Assembly (NCBI RefSeq): GCF_002081825.1
Contig: NZ_MUKU01000033.1
Coordinates: 1-56,153, forward strand
Length of the DNA stretch: 56,153 nucleotides
Reading direction: 5' to 3'
Source: Chromobacterium haemolyticum
Lineage (GTDB): Bacteria; Pseudomonadota; Gammaproteobacteria; Burkholderiales; Chromobacteriaceae
Shown: positions 43,205-52,431 of the stretch, one piece after another
Position numbering within the stretch: position 1 is the stretch's first letter
Layout of the letters: every line of letters begins with the position of its first letter
Notes under the pieces: model-generated
The model's database searches: none
What the model was told of the DNA's origin: nothing
What the model saw: only the letters and a program-made list of their open reading frames with translations
Position numbers and translations under genes: made by a program

Positions 43205-43344
43205 GAATCTGTTTACGATCTCGCGAGCTAAGGCGAGACAAGGCGAAAACGAGCGAAAAAGCGGAATGTACGAGTGGTACATGAGCATTTTGAGCTCATT
43301 TTTAACGCGGTATCGCTGAAGCGCAGCAGATCGTAAGCAGGTTC
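43205..43344 (+). repeat. Dispersed MITE-like inverted-repeat element, copy 4
   Basis: A 140-bp copy with tips GAATCTGTTTACGATC and GATCGTAAGCAGGTTC. The right flank TCA (43345-43347) is the complement of the purC TGA stop; the left flank is TTG. It lies between purC and its apparent terminator. Confidence 0.8.
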
Positions 43345-44223
43345 TCAGGCGGTCAGCCTGTCCAGTGCTTCTCTATACTTGGCCGCGGTCTTCTCGCGCA
43401 CTTCCAGCGGCACCGCCGGCGCCGGCGCCTGCTTGTCCCAGCCGGAGGCTTCCAGCCAGTCGCGGACGAACTGCTTGTCGAAGGACGGCGGGTTGCCGCC
43501 CGGCGCGTAGCTGTCCGCCGGCCAGAAGCGGCTGGAGTCCGGGGTCAGCGCTTCATCCATCAGCGTCAGCACGCCGTTTTCGTCCAGGCCGAACTCGAAC
43601 TTGGTGTCGCAGATGATGATGCCGCGGCTGGCGGCGAATTCGGCGGCGGCGCGGTAGAGCTTGATGGCGGTGTCGCGCACCTGGGCGGCCAGCTCGGCGC
43701 CGACGATTTCCTCGCAGCGCTGGTAGCTGATGTTTTCGTCGTGATCGCCCACCGCCGCCTTGGTGGACGGGGTGAAGATGGGTTCGGGCAGCTTGTCCGC
43801 CTCGCGCAGGCCGGCTGGCAGCGCCAGGCCGCAGACGGTGCCGCTTTGGCGGTACTCCTTCCAGCCGGAGCCGGCCAGGTAGCCGCGCACCACGGCTTCG
43901 ATCGGCACCGGCTTCAGGCGCTTGGCCACCACCGCGCGGCCGGCCACTTGCGGCAGGTCGGCGGCGGAGACTACGTCTTCCGGCGCGTCGCCGGTCAGGT
44001 GGCAGGGCACCAGGTCTTTGAGCTTGTCGAACCAGAAGTTGGAGATGGCGGTGAGAATCTGGCCCTTGCCGGGAATGGGGTCGTCCAGGATCACGTCGAA
44101 GGCGGACAGCCGGTCGGTGGCGATCATCAGCATGCGCTGGTCGTCGATCTCGTACAGGTCGCGGACCTTGCCGGAGTAGATTTTCTTCAAGCTGGTCAGT
44201 TGGGTGGTGTTGAGTCCGGTCAT
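43345..44223 (-). CDS. purC: Phosphoribosylaminoimidazole-succinocarboxamide synthase PurC
   Basis: A 292-residue SAICAR synthase joining CAIR and aspartate in purine synthesis. [15 protein letters not shown] opens the fold; [33 protein letters not shown] and [12 protein letters not shown] are diagnostic. The length fits the longer PurC form (SAICAR synthase of about 290-300 residues). The ATG at 44223 overlaps the TGA of the upstream AlkD-like gene (ATGA), so translation is coupled. Its stop is the TGA at the edge of MITE copy 4. Confidence 0.93.
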   Translation of the reverse strand: MTGLNTTQLTSLKKIYSGKVRDLYEIDDQRMLMIATDRLSAFDVILDDPIPGKGQILTAISNFWFDKLKDLVPCHLTGDAPEDVVSAADLPQVAGRAVVAKRLKPVPIEAVVRGYLAGSGWKEYRQSGTVCGLALPAGLREADKLPEPIFTPSTKAAVGDHDENISYQRCEEIVGAELAAQVRDTAIKLYRAAAEFAASRGIIICDTKFEFGLDENGVLTLMDEALTPDSSRFWPADSYAPGGNPPSFDKQFVRDWLEASGWDKQAPAPAVPLEVREKTAAKYREALDRLTA

Positions 44224-44906
44224 TGGAAGTCCTCGGTGGAACGGGCAATGTGTTTCAAGGCTTCGCGCCGGCTGAGCCCGGATAGCGGCGTGGCCGCTAC
44301 AAAGGCGCGCACGGCGTTGGCGTCGGTGTAAGCGTATTCGCGCAAGGCCCAACCTATGGCCTTGCGGATGAAGAATTCGGCGTCGCCGGCATTCGCGGCG
44401 CAGTAGCGGAACAGGCGTTCGGCGTCGGTGTCGGCTTTCCAGCGCAGCTGGTGCAGGATGGCGACGCGGCGCAGCCAGAAGTCGGCATCGCCGCTGAGGG
44501 CGTCCATGTCGCGCTGCAAATCCCGGTGCTGGCGCGTGAGCGCGCCGACCACCCAGGCGGCCAAGCCGTCCACGCAGTCCCACCAGGGCTTGGCGGCGGC
44601 GAGGGCCAGCAGCCGCGGCAGGCTGGCGGCCGGCAGTTCCTCGGCGCGCGCGGTCAGCAGGTCCACCGCCGCGTATTGGAATTCGCGTTCCGGTTGCCGC
44701 CACAGTTGCTCGGCCAGGTCCAGGCAGTATTCCGCGGAGCGGCTCTTGAGCGCGCGGATCCAGGGCGTGGATACTTTTCGGCGCGCCGGCGTGGGCACGC
44801 CGAGAAAGTCGAACCGCTCGCGCATATAGGCGCGCATCGGCGCGGCCTGCTCCGGGACGGCGGCGGCGCTGAGTTCAGCGCGCAGCGCGGCGATGTCGGC
44901 GTTCAC
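44220..44906 (-). CDS. AlkD-like DNA alkylation repair protein
   Basis: A 228-residue all-helical HEAT-repeat protein of the DNA alkylation repair family. [11 protein letters not shown] (about 34-44), YAAVDLLTA and especially [16 protein letters not shown] (about 108-123), carrying the conserved catalytic-type Asp after WW, are family hallmarks; [17 protein letters not shown] follows. It would excise alkylated bases such as 7-methylguanine. The start is GTG at 44906, overlapping the fosA stop by 4 bases; the stop overlaps purC, so fosA-alkD-purC reads as one coupled transcript. Confidence 0.83.
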   Translation of the reverse strand: MNADIAALRAELSAAAVPEQAAPMRAYMRERFDFLGVPTPARRKVSTPWIRALKSRSAEYCLDLAEQLWRQPEREFQYAAVDLLTARAEELPAASLPRLLALAAAKPWWDCVDGLAAWVVGALTRQHRDLQRDMDALSGDADFWLRRVAILHQLRWKADTDAERLFRYCAANAGDAEFFIRKAIGWALREYAYTDANAVRAFVAATPLSGLSRREALKHIARSTEDFQ

Positions 44907-45322
44907 GCCGGGGCCTCGTCGAAAAAGCGCATGCCGGCGTAAGGCCGGGCGCGGCAGGCGGCCAGCCGCGAGGCCAGCGTGCCGACATGCAGTTCCAGTT
45001 GATGGCCGTCCGGGTCCAGGAAGTAGAGCGAGTCGCCCTCGCTGCGGTTGTCCCGCCATTGGCGGACGCCGGCGGCGGCCAGGCGTTCGCGCCAGGCCGG
45101 GAAGTCGGCGGCGTCGACGCCGAAGGCGTAATGGGTGTAGCCGGCGGGCGGCACGGCGTCGGGGTCCAAGGACAGGCACAGCCACAGGCCGTCCAGGCTC
45201 AGATAGCCGCCGCTGTCCCAGCGCGCGTGGGGCTGGCAGCCCAGGATGCCGGCGTAGAAATCCCAGGCGCGCTCCAGATCTCGCACCGCCAGGGTCAGGT
45301 GATTCAGTCCGTTCAGTGTCAT
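44903..45322 (-). CDS. fosA: Fosfomycin glutathione transferase FosA
   Basis: A 139-residue VOC-fold metalloenzyme that opens the fosfomycin epoxide with glutathione. [11 protein letters not shown] gives the first His ligand (His8), [13 protein letters not shown] [13 protein letters not shown] the second (about His65), and [12 protein letters not shown] the Glu (about 111). [16 protein letters not shown] (K+/substrate loop) and [16 protein letters not shown] complete the FosA pattern. The ATG at 45322 is chosen; the upstream frame runs into a MITE. A chromosomal resistance gene sits between DNA repair/purC and purK. Activity depends on details I cannot test. Confidence 0.88.
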   Translation of the reverse strand: MTLNGLNHLTLAVRDLERAWDFYAGILGCQPHARWDSGGYLSLDGLWLCLSLDPDAVPPAGYTHYAFGVDAADFPAWRERLAAAGVRQWRDNRSEGDSLYFLDPDGHQLELHVGTLASRLAACRARPYAGMRFFDEAPA

Positions 45323-45348
45323 GGCGGAAAAATGGCGAAGTTCTGTAA

Positions 45349-45488
45349 GAACCTGTTCAAAGTTTAGCGAGCTAGAGCGAGACAAGGCGAAAACGGCTGA
45401 AGAAGCGGAATGTACATGTGGTACATGAGCATTCTGAAGTCGTTTTCAACGCAGTATCGCCGACGCGCAGCAGACATTGAACGGGCTC
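45349..45488 (+). repeat. Dispersed MITE-like inverted-repeat element, copy 5
   Basis: A 140-bp copy between fosA and purK with tips GAACCTGTTCAAAG and TTGAACGGGCTC. Flanks are TAA (45346-45348) and TTA (45489-45491). It separates fosA-alkD-purC from purEK and may provide or disrupt the fosA promoter. Confidence 0.8.
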
Positions 45489-45506
45489 TTAGGCTTCGCC
45501 ATGCGC

Positions 45507-46637
45507 TTACAAGGTGTCCTTCAAGGCCCGGGCCTGGTCCAAGGCTTCGTCGGCCGTGGCCGCCATCACATTGAAGTGGCCCATCTTGCGGCCGGGGCGC
45601 GCGCTTTTCTTGCCGTACAGATGTAGTTGGGCGTTGGGCGCTTCCGCCAGCACGTCCCAGTTGGGCTGGCCGCCGTTGTCCTTCCACACATCGCCCAGCA
45701 GGTTGACCATCACCACCGGGCTGAGCAGGTCGGTGCGGCCCGGCAGCAGGCCGCACATCGCGCGCACCTGTTGCTGGAACTGGTCGGTCAGGCAGGCGGT
45801 GAGCGTGTAGTGGCCGGAGTTGTGCGGCCGCGGCGCGATCTCGTTGACCACCAGGCTGTCGTCGTCCAGCACGAAGAATTCCACCGCCAGCACGCCAACA
45901 TAGTCCAGCGCCTCGGCCAGCTTGAGCGCCATGCTTTGGGCTTCGGCCGCCAGCGCAGGCTTGATGCGCGCGGGCACGATGGATTCGTCCAGAATGCCGC
46001 CGGCGTGGATGTTCTCGGCCACCGGGAACACCGCGCACTGGGTGGCGCTGACCCGGGTGACGATGGCGGACACTTCCAACTGCAGGTCCAGCATCTTTTC
46101 CAGCACGCAGGCTTGACCGCCCAGATTAGCGTAGGCGGCGCGCGCTTCTTCCGCGGTGCCGACCCGCACCTGGCCCTTGCCGTCATAGCCCAGGCGGGCG
46201 GTTTTCAGGATGCCGGGCAGGTAGGGCGCGAGTTCAACCTGGATGTCCTCCACGCTCTGGATGGCCAGATAGGGCGCGGTGGGCAGGCCGGCCTTGGCGA
46301 TCCAGGCTTTTTCCACGATGCGGTCTTGGGCGATGGCGACGCAGTCGCCGGACGGGGACACGCGGGTGGTCTTGGCCAGCAGGCGCATGGCGTCGGCGTT
46401 GACGTTCTCGAATTCAGTGGTGACGGCGGCGCAACTCTTGGCCAGGTCTTCCAGCGCGGCGGGGTCGTTGAACGGCGCGCACAGGTGGCGGTCGGCGAAG
46501 TCCGCCGCCGGCGCGGCTTCGTCCGGGTCCAGCACGGTGACGCGGTAGCCCATGGTCTTGGCGGCCACGGCGAACATGCGGCCCAACTGGCCGCCGCCCA
46601 GGATGCCCAGCATCGCCGGGGGTAGGATGGCGGCCAT
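45507..46637 (-). CDS. purK: N5-carboxyaminoimidazole ribonucleotide synthase PurK
   Basis: A 376-residue ATP-grasp enzyme converting AIR and bicarbonate to N5-CAIR. LGILGGGQLGRMFAVAAK (about 10-27), KTARLGYDGKGQ (about 145), VLEKMLDL and VNEIAPRPHNSGH (about 263) are the standard PurK blocks. The ATG overlaps the purE stop by one base (TAATG). The stop lies 16 bases from the edge of MITE copy 5. Confidence 0.94.
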   Translation of the reverse strand: MAAILPPAMLGILGGGQLGRMFAVAAKTMGYRVTVLDPDEAAPAADFADRHLCAPFNDPAALEDLAKSCAAVTTEFENVNADAMRLLAKTTRVSPSGDCVAIAQDRIVEKAWIAKAGLPTAPYLAIQSVEDIQVELAPYLPGILKTARLGYDGKGQVRVGTAEEARAAYANLGGQACVLEKMLDLQLEVSAIVTRVSATQCAVFPVAENIHAGGILDESIVPARIKPALAAEAQSMALKLAEALDYVGVLAVEFFVLDDDSLVVNEIAPRPHNSGHYTLTACLTDQFQQQVRAMCGLLPGRTDLLSPVVMVNLLGDVWKDNGGQPNWDVLAEAPNAQLHLYGKKSARPGRKMGHFNVMAATADEALDQARALKDTL

Positions 46638-47125
46638 TATTCGATCTCCGGCAGGGTCATCGCCAGCACGGTTTCTTCTTGCTTGCGGCGGAAGGCGATC
46701 AGTTGTTCCGCCAGTTCCGGGCGGGTGGCGGCCAGCATGGCCACGGCGAACAGCGCGGCGTTGGCGGCGCCGGCTTCGCCGATGGCGAAGGTGGCCACCG
46801 GGATGCCCTTAGGCATTTGCACGATGGAGAGCAGCGAATCCTCGCCGCGCAGGTATTTGGACGGCACCGGCACGCCCAGCACCGGCAGATGGGTCTTGGC
46901 GGCCAGCATGCCCGGCAGGTGGGCGGCGCCGCCGGCTCCGGCGATGATGGCCTTCAGGCCGCGCTCGGCAGCGGTTTCTGCGTATTGGAACAGCAGGTCG
47001 GGAGTACGGTGGGCGGAGACGACGCGGGTTTCACAGGCGATGCCGAAGTCCTTGAGCACGCGGGCGGCGTTCTGCATGACTTCCCAATCGCTGTTGCTAC
47101 CCATCACGATGCCGACTTCAATCAT
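46637..47125 (-). CDS. purE: N5-carboxyaminoimidazole ribonucleotide mutase PurE
   Basis: A 162-residue mutase converting N5-CAIR to [55 protein letters not shown] and [24 protein letters not shown] are diagnostic of class I PurE. It is the first gene of purEK. The 102-base upstream region is AT-rich in part (a TTGATG and a TAAAAT box can be seen), but I see no convincing purine-repressor operator. Confidence 0.95.
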   Translation of the reverse strand: MIEVGIVMGSNSDWEVMQNAARVLKDFGIACETRVVSAHRTPDLLFQYAETAAERGLKAIIAGAGGAAHLPGMLAAKTHLPVLGVPVPSKYLRGEDSLLSIVQMPKGIPVATFAIGEAGAANAALFAVAMLAATRPELAEQLIAFRRKQEETVLAMTLPEIE

Positions 47126-47227
47126 GGCGGAGAAGCTCGCTGGTTGAGGCTAAAGGCGTGATTTTACCCGATTGGGGCCTGCTGCCGTTATGGTTTTTTA
47201 TTTTGACATCAAGGTACTTAGGGCATA

Positions 47228-48049
47228 TCACATCAGCCGCGGATAAGTGAACAGAATCAGGTGCACAGTGTTGAAAGCGACGTGAGCCAGCACCGCCCAC
47301 AAGACCTGGCGGGTGGCGGCGTAGACCAGGCCGTAACCCAGGCCGGCGAGGGTGGCGAGGCCGACCCAGACCCAGCCGCCGGCGATGTGGACCAGGCCAA
47401 AGGCCACGGAGGCGGCCATCAAGGCGGCAAAGGGTTCGGTGCGCAGCTCCAGCCAGCGTTGCAGGCCGGTGCGGAAGAAGGCTTCCTCGGCCAGCGAGAC
47501 CAGGAAGAAGTTGGCGAACAGCCAGGGCAGCAGCCAGTGCGGCCATTTCGGCGCCCAGGCGATGACGCCGGCCACGCTGGCCAGGCCCAGCACGACCAGC
47601 AACAACAGCGCGCCGACGCCGGCGGCGGCCGGTCCCCAGCGCCGTTCCACCTGCGGACTGGCGGACAGCACCATCAGCAGCAGCCAGCCGGCGGCGCCTT
47701 TGTCGTAGCTCCAATACAGCCGATAGGGCGCGCTGTTCGGCGTGCTCAGGCCTTGCCACAGCAAGGGGTTGTCGAAGCCGGGCAGCGCGTGCAGCGCCAG
47801 CGCCAACAGCAGCGCGATCCAGACCAGCCACAACTCCGGCCGCCGGTAGCGGCTCGCGGCCAGGCTGACGGCGAGGGCGGCGATGAGGGCCGCCGCGCCC
47901 AAGGGCTGCACCAGGCCGCAGGCGACGGCGACGCCGGCGCTGCTGAGCGCGGCCAGACGCGACGGCCAGCGCAGACGCAGGCTTTCCGCCAGCAGGGCCA
48001 AAGCCAGCAGGGCGAAGGCGGCCAGGGTGAGGGTATCGGGCAGGGGCAT
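47228..48049 (-). CDS. CPBP-family intramembrane metalloprotease
   Basis: A 273-residue membrane protein with about eight hydrophobic segments. The CPBP/Abi motifs are all present: EEAFFRTGLQ (E-E-x3-R, about 189), FGLVH (F-x3-H, about 215) and a final HVAFNTVH (about 256-263). The family comprises type II CAAX-processing-like proteases, some linked to bacteriocin self-immunity. The ATG at 48049 is preferred; the frame begins at 48106. It sits alone between purE and the S8 protease gene and no bacteriocin gene is apparent. Confidence 0.83.
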   Translation of the reverse strand: MPLPDTLTLAAFALLALALLAESLRLRWPSRLAALSSAGVAVACGLVQPLGAAALIAALAVSLAASRYRRPELWLVWIALLLALALHALPGFDNPLLWQGLSTPNSAPYRLYWSYDKGAAGWLLLMVLSASPQVERRWGPAAAGVGALLLLVVLGLASVAGVIAWAPKWPHWLLPWLFANFFLVSLAEEAFFRTGLQRWLELRTEPFAALMAASVAFGLVHIAGGWVWVGLATLAGLGYGLVYAATRQVLWAVLAHVAFNTVHLILFTYPRLM

Positions 48050-48180
48050 GGCGGGCTCGCGGAGGATGGGCGGAAAGCCAATGATACTGAAGCGGGGCGG
48101 CGACAAAAAGACCGCCGCGGGTCAGGCCGGAACCGGACCCGCGATGGTAGAGCGCTCCCGTGTGCGGGGAGAGGCGATGT

Positions 48181-49659
48181 TTAGTTGAGTTTGGCCGCGC
48201 GCACCGCGGCGGCGGCGTCGGTGATGCCGGCGGAGCAACCTTCGCAATCCGCCGCCGGTTGGCGCGCGGTCTTGATCAGGATGTTGCGCACCGCTTTCCA
48301 GTTGAGGCTGGGGTTGGAGGACAGCATCAGCGCCACCAGGCCGGCCACGTGGGGCGTGGCCATGGAGGTGCCCTGGAAGGCGGCGTAGCTGTCCGCTCCC
48401 GGCACGGTAGTACCGCTGTTCAACGTGGAATAGATGCCGGGGTCGCCGCTGTTGAGGTCGCCGCCGGGCGCGGTGACGGTGGTGATCGCGCCGTAGTTGG
48501 AGTAGGAGGCGATGCCGCCGGATTTGCCGTTGGAGGCCACGGTGATCACGTCGGGGCAGCTGGCCGGGTTGGTGTTGCGCACGTTCTTCATCGCGTTGCC
48601 GGCGGCCACCACCACCACGCCGTTGCGGGCGTTGACCTGCTGGATGGCGTCGCGATAGGTGCGGCTGCAAGGCTGAGCGCCGCCCAGGGACATGCTCAGC
48701 ACCCGCGCCACATTGGCGTTGATCGGCGCGCCGGGCACGGTGGCGCCCACCGCCCACAGCATGGCGTCGGCGATGTCCGAGCTGGCGCCGCCGCACTGGC
48801 CCAGCACGCGCAGCGGCAGCAACTTGGCCTTGGGCGCTACGCCGGTCAGGCCGTTGCCGTCGCCGGCGGCCGCGGCGATGGTGCCGGCCACGTGAGTGCC
48901 GTGCCAGCTGCTGTTGCCGGCGCGGCACAGGCTGCCGTCGCTGTAATCGCCCTGATCCAGGCCGTTGTTGGTGCGCGCGCTTTGCACCGGCTGGCCGTTG
49001 CTGTCCAAGAGCGGGCTGCCGTCGGCGTTGGTTTGCGCCACCGCCGGCAGGCGCGCGCGCTTGGCGTCGGAGATGAAGTTGTAGCCGGGCTCCAGCAGAT
49101 TGGGCTTGAGGTCCGCGTGCGGACGGTAGCCGGTGTCCAGCACCGCCACGGTGACGCCGGCGCCCAGGGACAGGTCCCAGGCGGCGGGCAGGTTCATCGC
49201 GCCCGGTTCGCCGGCGCTGGCCTGCATATCCCATTGCTTGCCGGCGTACAGCGGGCTGCTGGGCAGGTAGTTGGGGCTCATGACGAAGTCCGGCTCGGCG
49301 TATTCCACCGCCGGGTCTTGCTGGATTTTGCGCGCCAGGGTTTGGGCTTCGGCCACGCTCATCGCCTTGCTGCTTTGATAGACGTAGGCGCCGGTGCCCA
49401 TCTGGTGATGGAACTGCAGCGGGCTGCCGCTCAGTTGCTGCACGCGTTGGGTGCGGGAGGCGAAATCCGCCGGGCGGCTGGACGGCGCGCGGCCGCCGTT
49501 AGCGATGCGAGCCTGGGTCAGTTGCAGCTGGGAGACGCTGTGGTATTTGACGATGATGCCGGTGATGCCGGCGGCGGAGGGCGCGGCCATCGCGATTTCA
49601 GCGCCGGCGCCGGCCAGCAGCGCGGCGGTCAGCAGGGACAGCGAGGTTTTGCGGTTCAT
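48181..49659 (-). CDS. Secreted subtilisin-like serine protease (S8)
   Basis: A 492-residue protease with a signal peptide (ending near EIAMA/AP), a propeptide of about 120 residues and a catalytic domain with Asp in VAVLDTGYRPHADL (about 171), His in HGTHVAG (about 256) and Ser in GTSMATPHVAGL (about 428). The C-terminal DCEGCSAGITDAAAAV tail is common in related extracellular proteases of Neisseriales and gammaproteobacteria. It starts 27 bases downstream of the RCC1-repeat lipoprotein gene, so the two are one operon. An extracellular degradative role is likely. Confidence 0.9.
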   Translation of the reverse strand: MNRKTSLSLLTAALLAGAGAEIAMAAPSAAGITGIIVKYHSVSQLQLTQARIANGGRAPSSRPADFASRTQRVQQLSGSPLQFHHQMGTGAYVYQSSKAMSVAEAQTLARKIQQDPAVEYAEPDFVMSPNYLPSSPLYAGKQWDMQASAGEPGAMNLPAAWDLSLGAGVTVAVLDTGYRPHADLKPNLLEPGYNFISDAKRARLPAVAQTNADGSPLLDSNGQPVQSARTNNGLDQGDYSDGSLCRAGNSSWHGTHVAGTIAAAAGDGNGLTGVAPKAKLLPLRVLGQCGGASSDIADAMLWAVGATVPGAPINANVARVLSMSLGGAQPCSRTYRDAIQQVNARNGVVVVAAGNAMKNVRNTNPASCPDVITVASNGKSGGIASYSNYGAITTVTAPGGDLNSGDPGIYSTLNSGTTVPGADSYAAFQGTSMATPHVAGLVALMLSSNPSLNWKAVRNILIKTARQPAADCEGCSAGITDAAAAVRAAKLN

Positions 49660-49686
49660 ATTCTGTTGCTCCAGTGCGTCGGGGAC

Positions 49687-51357
49687 TTAGTTCTTGACGT
49701 AGGGGATGGCGGCGAGGCCGGCCGGGGCGTTGCCGCCGGCGGACGGGCTGCCCCAGGCGACGAACTTGCCGTCCTTGGCCACGGCGAGGAAGCCGCCGAG
49801 CGGGGTGCTGTAAATGGCGCGGATATTGACCAGGCGCGAGCGGATGGCGGAGCTGTCGCCGCCGTGGGTGGGCGCGCCCCAGGTGACCACGCTGCCGTCG
49901 GCCTTCAAGGCGGCGAAGGCGTAGTCGTTGGCGAACACGGCCACCACATCGCGCAGGCGGTGCCGCACGGCGCTGCTGTCGCCGCCGCGCAGTTCGTCGC
50001 CCCAGGTCACAACGCTGCCGTCCTGACGCAGCGCGGCGAAGGCCAGTTCGGTGGAGGTGATGGCGCGCACGCGGTTGAGCTGGTGTTGCACGCCGCTGGC
50101 GTCGTTGCGGGCGCTGTCGCCCCAGGTGACCACGCTGCCGTCCTTGCGCAAGGCGGCGAAGGCGGTCTTGCTGGCGTAGAGTTTGGCCACGCCCGCCAGG
50201 TTGCCGGCCACCGGGCCGGTGTCGGCGCCGCGGTCGAAGTAGGCGCTGCCTATGGTGGCGACGCTGCCGTCCTGCTTCAGCGCGGCGAAGACGTTGAGGT
50301 TGGTCTGCACGGCGCTGACGCCGGCGGGCATGGGCTCGCTGCCGTCGTAGTAGTCGCTGGTCTGGCCGTCCCAGTTCAGGCCCCACACCACCACGCTGCC
50401 GTCTTTTTTCAGCGCGGCGAAGTTGTAGTCCGTGGCGGCGATGCTGGCCACGTTGTTGAGTTTGGCGGCCAGCGGCGAGGCGTCGCCGCCGGAGTTGGGG
50501 TCGCCGAAGGCGAGCACGCTGCCGTCCTTCTTCAGCAGCGCCACCGCGCCCAGGTTGTGGCTGACGCTGGCGACGTCCTTCAGCGAGGCCAGTCGGGCGG
50601 CGTCGAAGTAGGAGGAGATGGATTTGGAGCCGCCGTTGCCGTCGAAGGTGGTTTCGATATTGCCCCAGCTGGTGGCGCTGCCGTCGCCGTTGAGGGCGAC
50701 GAAGCCGCGCTTGGTGGGCCACAGTTTGGTGATTTTGCCCAGCGGCGCCACCGGCGAAGTGGAGTCGGCGCTGCCTATGCCCACCGGGCCGGCGAAGCTG
50801 GCGCCGGAGCCGGCGCGGCCCCAGCCGACGACGGTGCCGTCGGCCTGCAGCGCGGCCATCGCGCGTTCATTGCCGGCCACCGCCACTACGTCTTTGGGTT
50901 GGGCGGGCAGGGCGGAGGTGTCGCCGCCCAGGCGGCTGCTGCCCCAGACCGCCAGCGTGCGGTCCGCCTTCAGCACGGCGAACACCGACGGCGCGCTGAA
51001 CACGTTCTGCGGCACCAGGGTCTGGCTGGCGCTGGTCAGCGCGCAGCTGACGGTGGCGGTCAGCGGCTGGTCCGGCGCGCTGTCTTCGGCGCTGAAGCCG
51101 CGGGCGCCATTGCTCCACTGCACGCGCGGCTGGCCCAGGCACAGGCCGCTGGGCACCGCGGTCAGCACGCCGCCGCGGTTGCCGAAGATGTCCACCGCCA
51201 GGCGGCCGCTGCCGCCATGATGGCTGGAGCCGTCGCCGGGCTGGCTGCCGCTGCCGTCGTCTTCGCAGCCGGACAGGCCGCCGATCAGCGCTACGCCCAC
51301 GGCGATAGCGCCAAGCCGGAACCATTGGGTTCCGCTTGCTTGTGTGGTTCTCATCAC
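49687..51357 (-). CDS. RCC1-repeat lipoprotein
   Basis: A 556-residue protein with a lipobox (IGGLSGC, Cys about 31) and a Gly/Ser/His-rich linker, then about ten repeats of about 45 residues with the core AALKKDGSVVVWG, the RCC1/beta-propeller pattern. It is probably an envelope-anchored seven-bladed or larger propeller; such bacterial RCC1 proteins usually act in binding rather than nucleotide exchange. It heads an operon with the S8 protease, so it could be a surface partner or inhibitor, but this is inference. AGGAG lies 9 bases before the ATG at 51357. Confidence 0.75.
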   Translation of the reverse strand: MMRTTQASGTQWFRLGAIAVGVALIGGLSGCEDDGSGSQPGDGSSHHGGSGRLAVDIFGNRGGVLTAVPSGLCLGQPRVQWSNGARGFSAEDSAPDQPLTATVSCALTSASQTLVPQNVFSAPSVFAVLKADRTLAVWGSSRLGGDTSALPAQPKDVVAVAGNERAMAALQADGTVVGWGRAGSGASFAGPVGIGSADSTSPVAPLGKITKLWPTKRGFVALNGDGSATSWGNIETTFDGNGGSKSISSYFDAARLASLKDVASVSHNLGAVALLKKDGSVLAFGDPNSGGDASPLAAKLNNVASIAATDYNFAALKKDGSVVVWGLNWDGQTSDYYDGSEPMPAGVSAVQTNLNVFAALKQDGSVATIGSAYFDRGADTGPVAGNLAGVAKLYASKTAFAALRKDGSVVTWGDSARNDASGVQHQLNRVRAITSTELAFAALRQDGSVVTWGDELRGGDSSAVRHRLRDVVAVFANDYAFAALKADGSVVTWGAPTHGGDSSAIRSRLVNIRAIYSTPLGGFLAVAKDGKFVAWGSPSAGGNAPAGLAAIPYVKN

Positions 51358-51687
51358 GGGTAACTCCTTTGTATATCTTGTCGTTTGTGTTTTTATCCTG
51401 GGTTTAAACCCAGAATGAATATATTGTCATGCGGTAAGCATGTTTGGTAGAGAAAACGCATGGACAAGGCAAGAGGGAGCGGGAGGAGAAGCAGATGGAA
51501 AAGACGGAGCAATGCGCTATTTTGGTGCAGCGTGCCGATAACCAGCGGTTATAATTATTTGTGTTTTAATTTTTTGTTGAAAAATCAGGTATTTGCCGGG
51601 GGAGAAAATGGCGCGTAAGACAAAGCCAGCCGCGGCGGGCTGGCGTCAAAATGGGGCATGAGGGCCGGAAGGGAGCCGGCCGGGGTG
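51358..51687. other. Intergenic interval with a 16-bp palindrome
   Basis: The perfect palindrome CTGGGTTTAAACCCAG (51398-51413) lies 41 bases upstream of the RCC1 gene start, a candidate operator. The rest is AT-rich around 51540-51600. A terminator of the tol-pal operon occupies 51617-51644. No gene is seen. Confidence 0.55.
51617..51644 (-). terminator. Terminator of the tol-pal operon
   Basis: GCCAGCC/GGCTGGC (51625-51631 with 51638-51644), read leftward, is followed by a T-rich stretch (TTTGTCTT). It lies 44 bases after the cpoB stop. Confidence 0.65.
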
Positions 51688-52431
51688 TTACATTTTTGCC
51701 AGTTGCTGGCGCGCTTTCTGGGCGGAATCGGTCTTGGGATACAGTTTGATCAGGCGTTTGTAAGTGGTTTTGGCCTGATCCATCTGGCCCAGATCGCGCT
51801 GGCAGTTGCCGATATTGCGCAGGGCCTCCGGCGCGAAGTGATTGTCCGGAAATTGCTCGACGAAGCGGCGGTGGATGTCGATGGCGGCGTCGTATTGGCG
51901 CAAGGCGGTGTGGGACACGCCCAGCCAGTAAGTGGCTTCAGCCACTTGCGGCGCCTGCGGGTTTTGTTCGATGAAGCCGCGCAGCGCGTCGGCGGCTTTG
52001 GCGAAGTCGCGAGCGCGCAGCAAGTTCAGCGCCTTGTCGTAATCCGGGCTGGTGGCCGCGCCGCCGTCCGCGGAGCCCGAGGCGTCGCCGTGCGTAGCGG
52101 GCACCGGTTTGGCGCCGCTGTTCTCCAGATGGCCCAGCCGGCCGTCCAGGTCGTTGTACAGATCGTTCTGACGCTTTTGGGTGGTTTGCAGATTGTAGTT
52201 CAGCACTTCCACGTCGCCGCGCAGCTTGGCCACTTCTGCCTTCATCGTTTCCAGTTGGCTGACCATCTCCAGCAGCTTTTCATTGGAAAGCTTGCTTTCC
52301 ACTTCATTGAGCCGCGTAGAGGCCTGGCGGTTGACTTGGTCCAGCTGGCGGCGGGTTTCTTCCAGATCGCCGGTGGTGGCGCAGCCGGTGAGGACCAGCA
52401 GCAGCGCGCTGCAAAGGGTGAGCCGTTTCAT
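51688..52431 (-). CDS. cpoB: Cell division coordinator CpoB (YbgF)
   Basis: A 247-residue envelope protein. A signal sequence ends in LVLTGCATT; the Cys gives a lipobox, unlike E. coli CpoB which is soluble. A coiled coil follows (about 25-95, with ETRRQLDQVNRQASTRLNEV), then three TPR-like repeats (DYDKALNLLRARDFAKAADA; ATYWLGVSHTALRQYDAAI; ALRNIGNCQRDLGQMDQA). CpoB links Tol-Pal function to septal peptidoglycan synthesis. The ATG at 52431 starts the signal sequence; the frame to 52494 is unsupported. It is the last gene of the tol-pal operon. Confidence 0.88.
   Translation of the reverse strand: MKRLTLCSALLLVLTGCATTGDLEETRRQLDQVNRQASTRLNEVESKLSNEKLLEMVSQLETMKAEVAKLRGDVEVLNYNLQTTQKRQNDLYNDLDGRLGHLENSGAKPVPATHGDASGSADGGAATSPDYDKALNLLRARDFAKAADALRGFIEQNPQAPQVAEATYWLGVSHTALRQYDAAIDIHRRFVEQFPDNHFAPEALRNIGNCQRDLGQMDQAKTTYKRLIKLYPKTDSAQKARQQLAKM

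Noticed and set aside
49687-51357. CRISPR or DNA tandem array suggested by periodic similarity
   Set aside because: The period is about 135-150 bases and is explained by the protein-level RCC1 repeats; the repeats are not identical and there are no spacers.
48160-51363. A 1067-residue plus-strand frame opposite the protease and RCC1 genes
   Set aside because: It is a repetitive Gly/Ala/Val/His-rich translation produced by the antisense of RCC1 repeats; the minus-strand genes have signal peptides and catalytic motifs.
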